From Auriscalpium vulgare (lineage: Eukaryota; Basidiomycota; Agaricomycetes; Russulales; Auriscalpiaceae): 64,000 nucleotides of DNA. The position numbers and the translations under genes are program-made. The number at the start of each line of letters is the position of its first letter. Positions within the stretch are counted from its first letter, which is position 1. The stretch is from assembly GCA_019915015.1 (NCBI GenBank), contig JAHBBC010000004.1, positions 1,860,001-1,924,000 on the forward strand, written 5' to 3'. Below the pieces are notes generated by a model, which was not told the DNA's origin, searched no databases, and saw only the letters and a list, made by a program, of their open reading frames with translations. Positions 56,462 to 64,000 of this stretch are shown here, piece after piece.

Positions 56462-59400
56462 TTAGACGGTGATCTCGTCGTCCTGGTCATCGTCTTCCCT
56501 GGTGGGGTCGTCTGCTTCCTCTTCATGAATGGCATCGTGATCCTGCCTATCTTCATGAAGTAGCTCGTCCACCCTTGACTGTGGGACGTCCAGAAATTCG
56601 GGCAACTCTGGCAGCGCAATGTTCGTTCGCGCGAAGTAAGGCAGGACGCGAAACTCCGCGACCGGTCGGTCGAAGAGCGCACCGTGGAGGTCCGCAAGCA
56701 CGTAAGGTCCTCCTTTCCGTCGACCAATTACCACGAACGGTCCATCGTAGCGCGGAAGCATTTTTCGATCTAATGACTTCTCGTACCGTGTGAACCGTAG
56801 GAGGACCAAGTCGCCTCTCTTGAAATTGTAGTCGCGAATCGTCGCTTCGTGGTCACGTTCAAATTTTACCGCCGCGATACGTCGCGCTTCAAAGACTTTG
56901 TCGTGGATGGTCCTTAACTGGGCTTTTCTCTTTTGTAGGGCCATTGCCCTGCGCGCTATGAGGTCTGTGGAAGACAGTAGAGACTCGGGCGGAGGCATCA
57001 AGTATGAAGCCTCGATGATATCCAGCGGCATTAGCGGCTGCGTTCCTGTTACCGCGAAGTATGGCGAGCAGCCCATCCTCCGCCTGATCGTTATCCTGTC
57101 CGACCAGAATACCGAGTACGCAACCGATGACCATTTTGCAGCATTTCCATCGGCTGCCTTGTAGAGCGCTTGACGTACGTCGAAGTGAGACCGCTCGACT
57201 ATTCCGTTGGCTCGCGAATTATATCCCGATATTCGAATGTGCCGGACTCCATACTTATGCGACAGGGATTCCAAGGCCGACACGAACGGTGCGCCGTTGT
57301 CCGTGACCACTTCTCGCAGGGCGCCCCACCGGCACAAGACGTCTTCGAAAATCCATTTCGCGATGGCGTCCGCCGTCTCCGCCCTTAGCATTCTCCACTC
57401 TGGATAGTGGGTTACGGAGCAGCGTCCTTGCACGATGTATTTGAATCCGCCGCTTGCTGGCATATGCATGGTGTCTGCATACATCTTTGCGAAAAGGTTC
57501 GCCGGCGTTGCCACCGTTGGCGGTATCAGGCTGTGGCGAACTAGTCGGGTTTCGCAAATATGGCACGTTCGCACCCACCAGGCCACGTCTGCGTCCACGT
57601 ATGGCCACCAGAAACGCTCCAACAGCATCATCCGCGTCGCGTAGACGCCTTTGTGTCCGACATCGTCATGAGCTGCTTTGAGGACCGCGATACGTCGGTC
57701 TCCTCCCAGCACGAGTTGGTGCCTGCCTTGGTGGTGCCTTTTGAAAAGGCGGTCCCCATCCTTGAAGAACTGGAGCGCGTATCGAGCGAAACGAGCGAAC
57801 TGTTCGTCGGTCAAGCCCGCCGGCCGCGCCAGGGTCCCTAACCAGTCCCTGACTAGTTCCAGCCGCTTGTCAGCTTCATGAGCCTTGTCTGATCTGGGAA
57901 CATCGCGATACGTCGCGTCCTGTACTGGTGCGGGTTGCATTTGGACCGTAGTTGCCCAGACGTCGGCCGGTTCATCGTGGGAGCGCCGGGCCTCCTCGCG
58001 ACGTATCGCGTCCTGGCTTGAACCAGCCCCATGTTCGTCTGGTATGCTTCCTGGCCCCGTCCATCCATCTTGCCGTCGCGAGGCTCTCTCTTGCGCTGTC
58101 TTCGGGACTACCATGTTTACGATATGTGCGAAACCATACACCGCATCAACCCAGTCGTCGAAGTCGTCTTCCTGTTCCAGAGCGTCTCCTGGTTGCCTAC
58201 GCCTCCTGGATAGGCCGTCGGGCCCGTGGAAGAGTCCCGGCACGTGCACTAGCTCAAAATGGAACATCAGGATGCCTATAATCCACCTGTTCATACTGGC
58301 CGATGGCTCGAGGTCAGGATTTTCCAGCATGCCTTTGATATACCTGGCGTCGACCTCAATGGTCAGGTTCCTCACCCCTATCAGGTAGACTTTAAGGGCC
58401 CGCAGGGCTCGAAAAAGACCATAGAGCTCCAGCTTGGGCTGCGAGAACCGCGCTTCGCGATCGTTTAGCGCGATGCTACCAAATCGAGAATATCGGCGTC
58501 TCTTCCTGTCTTGGGGAACGTTGGGGTCCGCCTGACTCAATAGGAAACCCACCGCGATGTACGAGGTGTCTACCGCTAGGATCACGGGGGCCTCCGACGT
58601 GTAATCAATCGGTAGGAGCGCTGGTGATGCGAGGACTGCCTCCTTGAGGTCCTCCATAGCTCGCGACTGTTCGGGTCCCCATTCGAACGGGACGTCCTTC
58701 CTCGTCAGGTGTGTCAAGGCATGGGCTCGGTGCGCAAAGTTACGGATAAAGATGCGCAGGACTCCGACTGTCCCCAAGAAAGCCCGTACGTCTGAGAGGT
58801 CCGTGCACGGCCCCCAATTGCGAATCTTCGCGACCTTTTCTTCGTCTGCCATCCTTCCTTGCGGTGTGCAGCGATGCCCTACCACGTAGAATTCTGGTAC
58901 GCACAGCTGTGATTTCCATCCTGAGAACGTGCCATGACAGTAGCGCATTCGTTGGACTACCCTGTTAACGTTGTTAAAGTGTTCCCATACGAACCGCCTT
59001 ATGCCGTTGTTGCCGGGGATCGTTTCGTATCCTCCGCCTTCCGTCCTGTAGTCCGAGTCCGGCCCCTTCAGGGGGACGTCGTCTATAAAAGGCACCGTAA
59101 TATGCGGGATTTCCGGTTGGAGAATAAAGGTCACGTCGTCGTGGAAGATCGGGACGGAATTCGTCCACCCCATAGGCAGGGTCACCAGCCGTTTTGCGCC
59201 GTACGGCGTCTGGAAAGTCGTGAGGTCCCTTGAGGCTTCATCTAGTCTCCTTTCGTCATAGCCCACGTAGAGGTCCAGAATTCCCCCGCACGGCCGCCCC
59301 GCAAACTGCTCCGCCAAATGATCTGGGAAGGGGGGTACTCCTGAGTGCGCGATGGTCACCGCATTCAGGGGTTCCAGACTATGGACTATACGGAGGCTGG

Positions 59401-60253
59401 TCCCGTCCTTCTTAACCACACAGAACCACCTAGAGCGGTACGACGAGTTTGAGTCCTCGTAGACTCCCGCGGCGATTTTGGTCTTGATGAGCGCCATGAC
59501 CTTGTCGTATATCCCTGGCGGAATCGGAATATTTCGCTGAACCCACGGCCGATGCGGAACTACTGGTATTGTGACGGGGGGGAAGAAGTCTTCTCGGAAG
59601 CGCCCCCGCTCCGAGTCGTCCCAGGCAAATGCCTCGTTTTGTGCGCACATAAACGCATGCATGAGCTTCCTTTCTTCCGGCCATAGGAAATCTCCGTCGT
59701 GGACTCGGTCAAATTGTTCGCGACGTTCCGCGGTGTACCTTCCCGTGGGTACGAAGTCCGGTGGCTTCTCTGGGAGCGGCGGCATATCCGCCAGGGGGTC
59801 CCCTCTGATCTCTCTGAGGATCCGGAAGTGCTCCGGCAGGTCCGTACGAATGGGCTTTACCTTGAGGTGTGCTGGCTTGTAACGCTTCTTCGTGGCCGCA
59901 AAGACTTCGCGCTGCATCGCGGTCGGCTGTAGCTCACCTCTGTCCGTTTCCTCCTCTCTTTCTCTCCCACTCTCGCCGTCTCCCCAGTCTGCCGCCGTCC
60001 AAATAAACGTCCCTGCTCTTGCTCGTTCCTCCTCTTCCTCTCCTTCTTCCGCTCGCTTCGCGAACACTCCCGCGTATTCCTCCGGTAGGTCGCACACTGA
60101 CAAATAAGCTGACTGCACATCTTCGATTGTAGGCGAGGATTCGAGGTACACCAGGGATTCCATTCTAAGAGTATCAGGCTTATCGGGCTCGAACCCCACG
60201 ACCAGCCCTACCTCCTCCTGGTCCTCCAACAAATCCTCTAGTCGCGAAAACCC
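56462..60253 (-). CDS. pol: Retrotransposon pol polyprotein (reverse transcriptase, RNase H, integrase)
   Basis: About 1,256 codons in the -1 frame relative to gag. No ATG near its beginning, so it is most likely made as a Gag-Pol fusion. Reverse transcriptase: YRSRWFCVVKKDGTSLRIVH, FQTPYGAKRLVTLPMGWTNS and the catalytic FIDD (in VPFIDDVPLKGP) in place of the usual YxDD. RNase H region: APVILAVDTSYIAVGFLLSQ and SQPKLELYGLFRALRALKVY. Integrase: zinc-binding HHCC (GHKGVYATRM to CHICETRL), catalytic MYADTMHMP, VVTDNGAPFV and SRANGIVERSHFDV (D, D, E), and a C-terminal GPF/GPY module (YDGPFVVIGRRKGGPYVLAD). The terminal acidic tail ends at the TAA at 56462. The RT and integrase are uninterrupted, so the copy may be active. 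Confidence 0.92.
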   Translation of the reverse strand, partial: GFSRLEDLLEDQEEVGLVVGFEPDKPDTLRMESLVYLESSPTIEDVQSAYLSVCDLPEEYAGVFAKRAEEGEEEEERARAGTFIWTAADWGDGESGREREEETDRGELQPTAMQREVFAATKKRYKPAHLKVKPIRTDLPEHFRILREIRGDPLADMPPLPEKPPDFVPTGRYTAERREQFDRVHDGDFLWPEERKLMHAFMCAQNEAFAWDDSERGRFREDFFPPVTIPVVPHRPWVQRNIPIPPGIYDKVMALIKTKIAAGVYEDSNSSYRSRWFCVVKKDGTSLRIVHSLEPLNAVTIAHSGVPPFPDHLAEQFAGRPCGGILDLYVGYDERRLDEASRDLTTFQTPYGAKRLVTLPMGWTNSVPIFHDDVTFILQPEIPHITVPFIDDVPLKGPDSDYRTEGGGYETIPGNNGIRRFVWEHFNNVNRVVQRMRYCHGTFSGWKSQLCVPEFYVVGHRCTPQGRMADEEKVAKIRNWGPCTDLSDVRAFLGTVGVLRIFIRNFAHRAHALTHLTRKDVPFEWGPEQSRAMEDLKEAVLASPALLPIDYTSEAPVILAVDTSYIAVGFLLSQADPNVPQDRKRRRYSRFGSIALNDREARFSQPKLELYGLFRALRALKVYLIGVRNLTIEVDARYIKGMLENPDLEPSASMNRWIIGILMFHFELVHVPGLFHGPDGLSRRRRQPGDALEQEDDFDDWVDAVYGFAHIVNMVVPKTAQERASRRQDGWTGPGSIPDEHGAGSSQDAIRREEARRSHDEPADVWATTVQMQPAPVQDATYRDVPRSDKAHEADKRLELVRDWLGTLARPAGLTDEQFARFARYALQFFKDGDRLFKRHHQGRHQLVLGGDRRIAVLKAAHDDVGHKGVYATRMMLLERFWWPYVDADVAWWVRTCHICETRLVRHSLIPPTVATPANLFAKMYADTMHMPASGGFKYIVQGRCSVTHYPEWRMLRAETADAIAKWIFEDVLCRWGALREVVTDNGAPFVSALESLSHKYGVRHIRISGYNSRANGIVERSHFDVRQALYKAADGNAAKWSSVAYSVFWSDRITIRRRMGCSPYFAVTGTQPLMPLDIIEASYLMPPPESLLSSTDLIARRAMALQKRKAQLRTIHDKVFEARRIAAVKFERDHEATIRDYNFKRGDLVLLRFTRYEKSLDRKMLPRYDGPFVVIGRRKGGPYVLADLHGALFDRPVAEFRVLPYFARTNIALPELPEFLDVPQSRVDELLHEDRQDHDAIHEEEADDPTREDDDQDDEITV

Positions 60254-63200
60254 TCCACCCCCTGCTTCTGGGTTCGCGAGATGCGCTTGCGGCCGCGTGG
60301 AATAGTGGGGATTGACGCCATGACTCCCGTGTTTGGGTCCGTGATCGTGATTGTCTGCCTCTCGTCTGCAAAGTTTTGCACGGTACTTCCCGTGAGAACG
60401 TCAAAGGGCCTCCCCAGGAGCATGTCGTACGCCGGGTTGCGGATGATATGCACCTGTACGTATAGCGTTATACCCCCAATCTTCATCGGGACGTTTCTAG
60501 CCAGGCCTAGCGACCTATCGCGACTTTTGTTGGCCGATATCATATCCAGGCGAACGTTCGGATCGTAATGCAGCCCGAGGTAATGGCATACGTCCTCGGA
60601 CATGGAAATAATCTGCGACCCGGGATCCACGACTGCCTCGATGTGCGCTTGGTTGTCGACTAGTGGCAAGATCGAACGGAGGGCCAGCGATTCCTTGGCG
60701 ACTTCCAACGGCTCAGGGTCTGGTTCCCCTTCTCCTGCTTCTCCTAGATCTCCCATCAGAACCTCCACAATGACTTCTCCTACACGCGTCCCCTCGGGCA
60801 ACTCCGTTGGCTGGTGTCCCAGGGCTTGCAGAAAGGTTTCGGGCATATGGTCCGCGAATCCCCTCACCACCTTCTCGTCCTCTCCTTCCCCTTCGTCCTG
60901 GTCAAAGTCGAACGGAAAGAGCTCTGGTTCGCTTTCCACCATCGCCTGGACTACTGGTACTCTTGCCTCGTTTGGGACCCGCTTAGGGGTCACCACGTTG
61001 CGAACCTGAGCGCGTACTTCCGGGGCAATGGACATGAGCTCCCTCTGTGTCAAGGTGACCTCCGCATTCATGGCCCTCTCATAAACCTTACTTGCTATTA
61101 CGGGGTCGCGGACCGGGGCGACCTTATTGTATGCTGGGTCCGCCTTGCGCTGCCCCGCGCTTCGTTGGTAACTTGCCGGCCCTATGTACGTCGCGTCGGG
61201 CACCTTCGCGAAAGGGTGGATCGGAGGTGTTAACGGCTCCTCACCCGCTGTGCTGTCCTCGTCGGCCTGCCTTTGTTTGTCTGCGCTATCCCCAGTCTCC
61301 CTTGGTCGGTCGACGGCCTCCGGCTCGAAGGAAACCTGCTTCTTGGCTTGCGTAAACGGCTTCCTCTTCGGAATGACCACCTCTGGAACTCGTCGCGATC
61401 TTTCGCGCTCGCCAGGCAGCAGCCCTATTGCCTGGGGAAACTCGCCCGCGTCCAGTGCGGCCTGCCGGCGTTCCTTCTGAGCTTGCCTTTCCGCTCGGGC
61501 CGTCAGGAGCACTGCCATCTCCTGCTGGAGCTCCGTCATTCTGTCTTCGTCGGTCAATTGCGGCGTCAGTTGGATTAGGCCGGCGACCGTCTGCACTTTG
61601 GCCGGCACTGGCTCGTAGTCCATCGTCGTCAGCATCATGGCTTCTGACTGTCCGTGTTGATTCCCGGCGTAGTACGCATCCACACGCTGCTTCAGCGGGC
61701 CTTCTCCTAGCGGGATAAGTCCTCCACCCTTCAGAACGACCCGGTTGTTGTGGTCCCTAGATACGCGACCCGTCGCGATGTAGTCCTGGACCACCATACA
61801 TTCCCTGACGAAGTGCCCCGTTTGGCCGCAGAAAAGGCATCCTGACGGCCCTCCCTGTCCGCCTTGATTTCCTTGCGTGGCGCGCGGCTGTTGAGTTCCC
61901 GAGGTACCCCCATAACCCCTCTGACCTCCGCCGTTCCCCTGGTTGACGAGCATCCGCGCGAACTGTTCGGCAACCGCGGCTTTGATTGCTTCTTGAAACT
62001 GTTCTATTTTGATTACAGGCTCCGTCGTTGCAACCGCCACTGCCGGTCCTGCGCTGACCGCTGGTACGATTGAGGGAGTGCCCCTCAGCTCGTACTCTCC
62101 TGCCTCTAGCACGTCGGCCATGGGGTACGGTGTTTCTTTATCGTGGTCCGGCAATTTGATCTGCAGTCTCGTCGCCACCCTGTTCATGAGGCTGTCCTGG
62201 AAAGCGCGAAGGAACGCGATATCGCGCTCACGGGTCGAGATCCTGCTTTTCTTAACCAGGAAGTCGGTGATCGCGAAGAACTGCCGATAGAATTCGCTGA
62301 GCTCGCCGCCGGACGCAATGCCCAGACGGTACCGACTGCCTACGAGCGCGTCCATGTCCGCGATGGTATACTTGCGGTCCTCATCGGCTCCCGGGTACAG
62401 TTTAACAATGGCGTCCTGAAAGTCTTGGTAGGTCTTGGTGGGATCCTTAAACTCCGGCCTCGCTTCCCACTCCTCAGCCGTCGCGACGTCTAGGTAACGC
62501 ACTGCATGGCCCTTCTTCGCCGTATCATCCGCTAGTTGAGCCCGGGCAAAGAGATGGTTCAGCTCGTCGAAGTAACGCGGTAACTCGCGGGCCTTCTGAT
62601 TGAAAGACGGTGCGTTGCGGTCCCCGCGGGTAGGCATTGCGACTGGCGCGACGTTGGGCTGAGGCGGTATTGCCTGTTGTCCGCCGCCTCCCCCTCCTCC
62701 ACCGCCTCCGCCTCCGCCGCCGCCTCCTCCACCCGTCCCTGTTCCTTGTTGCTGTGTACTCATTCCTGACTGTGTTGGCGACTTTGGGTTGCTGGGGTTC
62801 GAACGGCTTGATGGAGCTTCTTGGGGATTGTTGCTGGCTTCCGCGACGTTTCGCGAAGTCCTATCTTGTAAGGAAACGGCCCGTCCCCATCCCGGACTGA
62901 CCCGTTCGTTCCTCGAGCATTCCCCTTCCGGATCATGCCGTGTGTGATGGTCGCTATCGCCACCATCAGAATTCAGAAGCAAACCTTCTAGTCCCTCGAT
63001 CGTGACGCGATCCCCTCCTGTGATCAGGGACCTAGGGTCCTCTCCGGCGCGTCGGATCTCCCTACTGAGGGTCGGTCCATGCGGATCCTCTTCTTCTGAT
63101 GGCAGACTTGATAGCGATGAGACTTCCCCCTGTTCGTCTTGTGGTTCCTCGATTTCTGCCTCTATGGCCGCCTGTCGCGACGTATTGCGAGCGTCCGCCC

Positions 63201-63261
63201 TCGTGGTCCTCTGCGGCTGTGTTCGCGTTGGGAGGTGGGCTATCTTGGGTTTCGGCGCCAT
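60238..63261 (-). CDS. gag-pro: Retrotransposon gag with aspartic protease
   Basis: 1,007 codons from MAPKPKIAHLPTRTQPQRTT at 63261. A basic N-terminus and a disordered Ser/Gly-rich stretch (with a poly-Gly run of about 20 encoded near 62690) precede the gag core: FNQKARELPRYFDELNHLFA, AEEWEARPEFKDPTKTYQDF and YPGADEDRKYTIADMDALVG. The nucleocapsid zinc knuckle is CLFCGQTGHFVREC (C-x2-C-x4-H-x4-C). Near the C-terminus a retropepsin-like domain has VVDPGSQIISMSED, NVPMKIGGITLYVQVHIIRN and AYDMLLGRPFDVLTG. The active-site triplet is D-P-G where D-T/S-G is usual. The stop TAG is at 60238-60240, 5 bases before the first codon called for pol in the -1 frame. Confidence 0.92.
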   Translation of the reverse strand: MAPKPKIAHLPTRTQPQRTTRADARNTSRQAAIEAEIEEPQDEQGEVSSLSSLPSEEEDPHGPTLSREIRRAGEDPRSLITGGDRVTIEGLEGLLLNSDGGDSDHHTRHDPEGECSRNERVSPGWGRAVSLQDRTSRNVAEASNNPQEAPSSRSNPSNPKSPTQSGMSTQQQGTGTGGGGGGGGGGGGGGGGGGQQAIPPQPNVAPVAMPTRGDRNAPSFNQKARELPRYFDELNHLFARAQLADDTAKKGHAVRYLDVATAEEWEARPEFKDPTKTYQDFQDAIVKLYPGADEDRKYTIADMDALVGSRYRLGIASGGELSEFYRQFFAITDFLVKKSRISTRERDIAFLRAFQDSLMNRVATRLQIKLPDHDKETPYPMADVLEAGEYELRGTPSIVPAVSAGPAVAVATTEPVIKIEQFQEAIKAAVAEQFARMLVNQGNGGGQRGYGGTSGTQQPRATQGNQGGQGGPSGCLFCGQTGHFVRECMVVQDYIATGRVSRDHNNRVVLKGGGLIPLGEGPLKQRVDAYYAGNQHGQSEAMMLTTMDYEPVPAKVQTVAGLIQLTPQLTDEDRMTELQQEMAVLLTARAERQAQKERRQAALDAGEFPQAIGLLPGERERSRRVPEVVIPKRKPFTQAKKQVSFEPEAVDRPRETGDSADKQRQADEDSTAGEEPLTPPIHPFAKVPDATYIGPASYQRSAGQRKADPAYNKVAPVRDPVIASKVYERAMNAEVTLTQRELMSIAPEVRAQVRNVVTPKRVPNEARVPVVQAMVESEPELFPFDFDQDEGEGEDEKVVRGFADHMPETFLQALGHQPTELPEGTRVGEVIVEVLMGDLGEAGEGEPDPEPLEVAKESLALRSILPLVDNQAHIEAVVDPGSQIISMSEDVCHYLGLHYDPNVRLDMISANKSRDRSLGLARNVPMKIGGITLYVQVHIIRNPAYDMLLGRPFDVLTGSTVQNFADERQTITITDPNTGVMASIPTIPRGRKRISRTQKQGVEGFRD
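60247..60253 (-). promoter_or_regulatory. Putative -1 ribosomal frameshift site GGGTTTT
   Basis: In the gag frame the codons are GGT TTT preceded by G, so the heptamer fits X-XXY-YYZ exactly. Slipping back one base continues into the open pol frame (GGG TTT TCG CGA CTA GAG). It lies four codons before the gag stop. Confidence 0.7.
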
Positions 63262-63330
63262 GTTGATCAGCGACCGGGTGCCGTCTACGAGGCTGATTTT
63301 AAAGCTCGAACACGATCGTCATCACCATAC

Positions 63331-63348
63331 CCCTCGCGGTGGGCTCCA
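63331..63348 (-). other. Candidate primer-binding site
   Basis: In element orientation TGGAGCCCACCGCGAGGG begins three bases after the 5' LTR. Starting with TGG, it can pair with a tRNA 3' CCA end. I could not identify the tRNA. Confidence 0.55.
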
Positions 63349-63351
63349 AAA

Positions 63352-64000
63352 TGATACGCTATCACCCGGGACGGACCCTAGCGGGGCGTGCGGCGAGTGC
63401 CTCACGGGGACAACAACCACCAACACTGCCTCCTATACGTCGCGATCCAGTCCGGGTGACTAGTCTTGCTGAGGGGGGAAGGTGTTCGTGTCGCTGTTGC
63501 GCTTCGTGCCCTCCCCGCGGTCGTGCGGGGCCACCTCCTACCGCCTAAACACCAAACTAAACACTCACCTGCCTGGGGATGCCCTCTACGGGATCCTCCT
63601 CCGAGTGCTTCGCACCCGTGTGCGAAGCGTCCGCCTATGGGCCGTCGCACCCCCTCTTGCCTGTCCGCCTGCCTACCTGTTCCCACATCGGTGGGGTCCT
63701 TCCTTCCTAAGTCTGGTAGCGCCTCAGGCTACAGTTTCTGTGAGGTAAAGGGTGTGGGTGGCTTGCGCCGCCCACAGGTTGATTGGGTTGCTACGTCTCG
63801 CGCAGCTCCCTAAGTAGTGGCTCTACCTACGTCGCTAAGCCCGCCCGATCCAGCCCGTTCCGGTGATCCGTTCCGTCGCCAGTCCCGGTCGCTCCTGGGT
63901 CGCCGGACCACGTTCCCATCACCCCCGCTCCCGCGACCCTGCGCCTCGCATGCTGCTTCCCCGTCTCGCGACGTCTCGCTACACGCTTGCCCGCGGCCTG
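63352..64000 (-). repeat. 5' LTR of the retrotransposon (partial, window ends within it)
   Basis: Matches the left LTR base for base as far as I can read it. About 9 nt are missing at the window end. In element orientation it supplies the promoter of gag-pol. Confidence 0.9.

Larger units (their letters stand above)
50456..64000 (-). mobile_element. Ty3/Gypsy LTR retrotransposon carrying a three-gene antisense module (right LTR cut by window end)
   Basis: Direct terminal repeats begin at 50456 and 63352 with TGATACGC and end with CCTATCA (51113 on the left). The element reads on the minus strand: 5' LTR (63352 onward), primer-binding site, gag-protease, -1 frameshift, pol (RT, RNase H, integrase), a hairpin plus purine tract, a plus-strand gene module of about 5.2 kb, a second hairpin plus polypurine tract, then the 3' LTR (50456-51113). 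The right LTR should end at about 64009, making the element about 13.55 kb, roughly twice the usual 5-7 kb for fungal Ty3/Gypsy. All main frames are open. The five bases before the element are CGCGC; the matching target-site copy lies outside the window. Confidence 0.93.

Overview
The window looks like chromosomal DNA of a filamentous basidiomycete, most likely an agaricomycete. Genes are dense and split by many introns of about 45-65 bp. The gene set is typical of that group: fungal FunK1 kinases, UstYa/DUF3328 proteins, an expanded-family JmjC protein, BTB proteins, lineage-specific 7-TM proteins and a Ty3/Gypsy element of the basidiomycete type. All coordinates come from reading the sequence; intron positions are my own splice predictions.

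Layout. 0.2-12.6 kb (all minus): kexin protease, a POT1-like telomere protein, a cytochrome P450 with an apparent frameshift, and an S9 serine peptidase with an apparent 1-nt homopolymer frameshift. 13.1-16.0 kb (plus): two related single-pass membrane proteins of unknown function. 18.3-21.4 kb (minus): a tandem pair of 7-TM proteins. 21.8-24.3 kb: two UstYa/DUF3328 genes, one with degraded metal motifs. Diverging from the intact one across a TATA-containing promoter is a tiny secreted protein whose short mature chain is cut by Lys-Arg sites. This is a candidate RiPP or kexin-processed-peptide locus. 25.2-30.7 kb: conserved housekeeping genes, namely methylenetetrahydrofolate reductase, Rab6/Ypt6 and Tap42/alpha4.

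30.9-39.3 kb is a decaying tandem array of four FunK1 kinase copies. Each carries a different lesion. They are interleaved with homologous spacers and with fragments of the 3' end of a branched-chain keto-acid dehydrogenase E1-beta gene. 39.3-42.2 kb holds a phospholipase C fragment next to a GC-rich minisatellite of 291-bp period. 42.2-50.4 kb holds a BTB gene, an unresolved multi-exon locus with a duplicated domain, and a JmjC-type gene.

50456 to the window end is one Ty3/Gypsy retrotransposon on the minus strand, inserted 33 bp upstream of the JmjC start codon. Its two LTRs show no difference over the 649 nt that can be compared, so the insertion is young. The right LTR is cut by the window end about 9 nt early; the full element should be about 13.55 kb. 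Gag-protease and pol appear to be joined by a -1 frameshift at GGGTTTT. Between pol and the 3' LTR sits a module of about 5.2 kb with three genes in antisense orientation, at least two with introns evident by splice signals and the third probably so. Both ends of the module carry a polypurine-tract-like sequence beside a hairpin whose stem shows a compensatory base-pair change. Together with the UstYa/peptide locus, this antisense-cargo retroelement is the strongest candidate here for an undescribed system.
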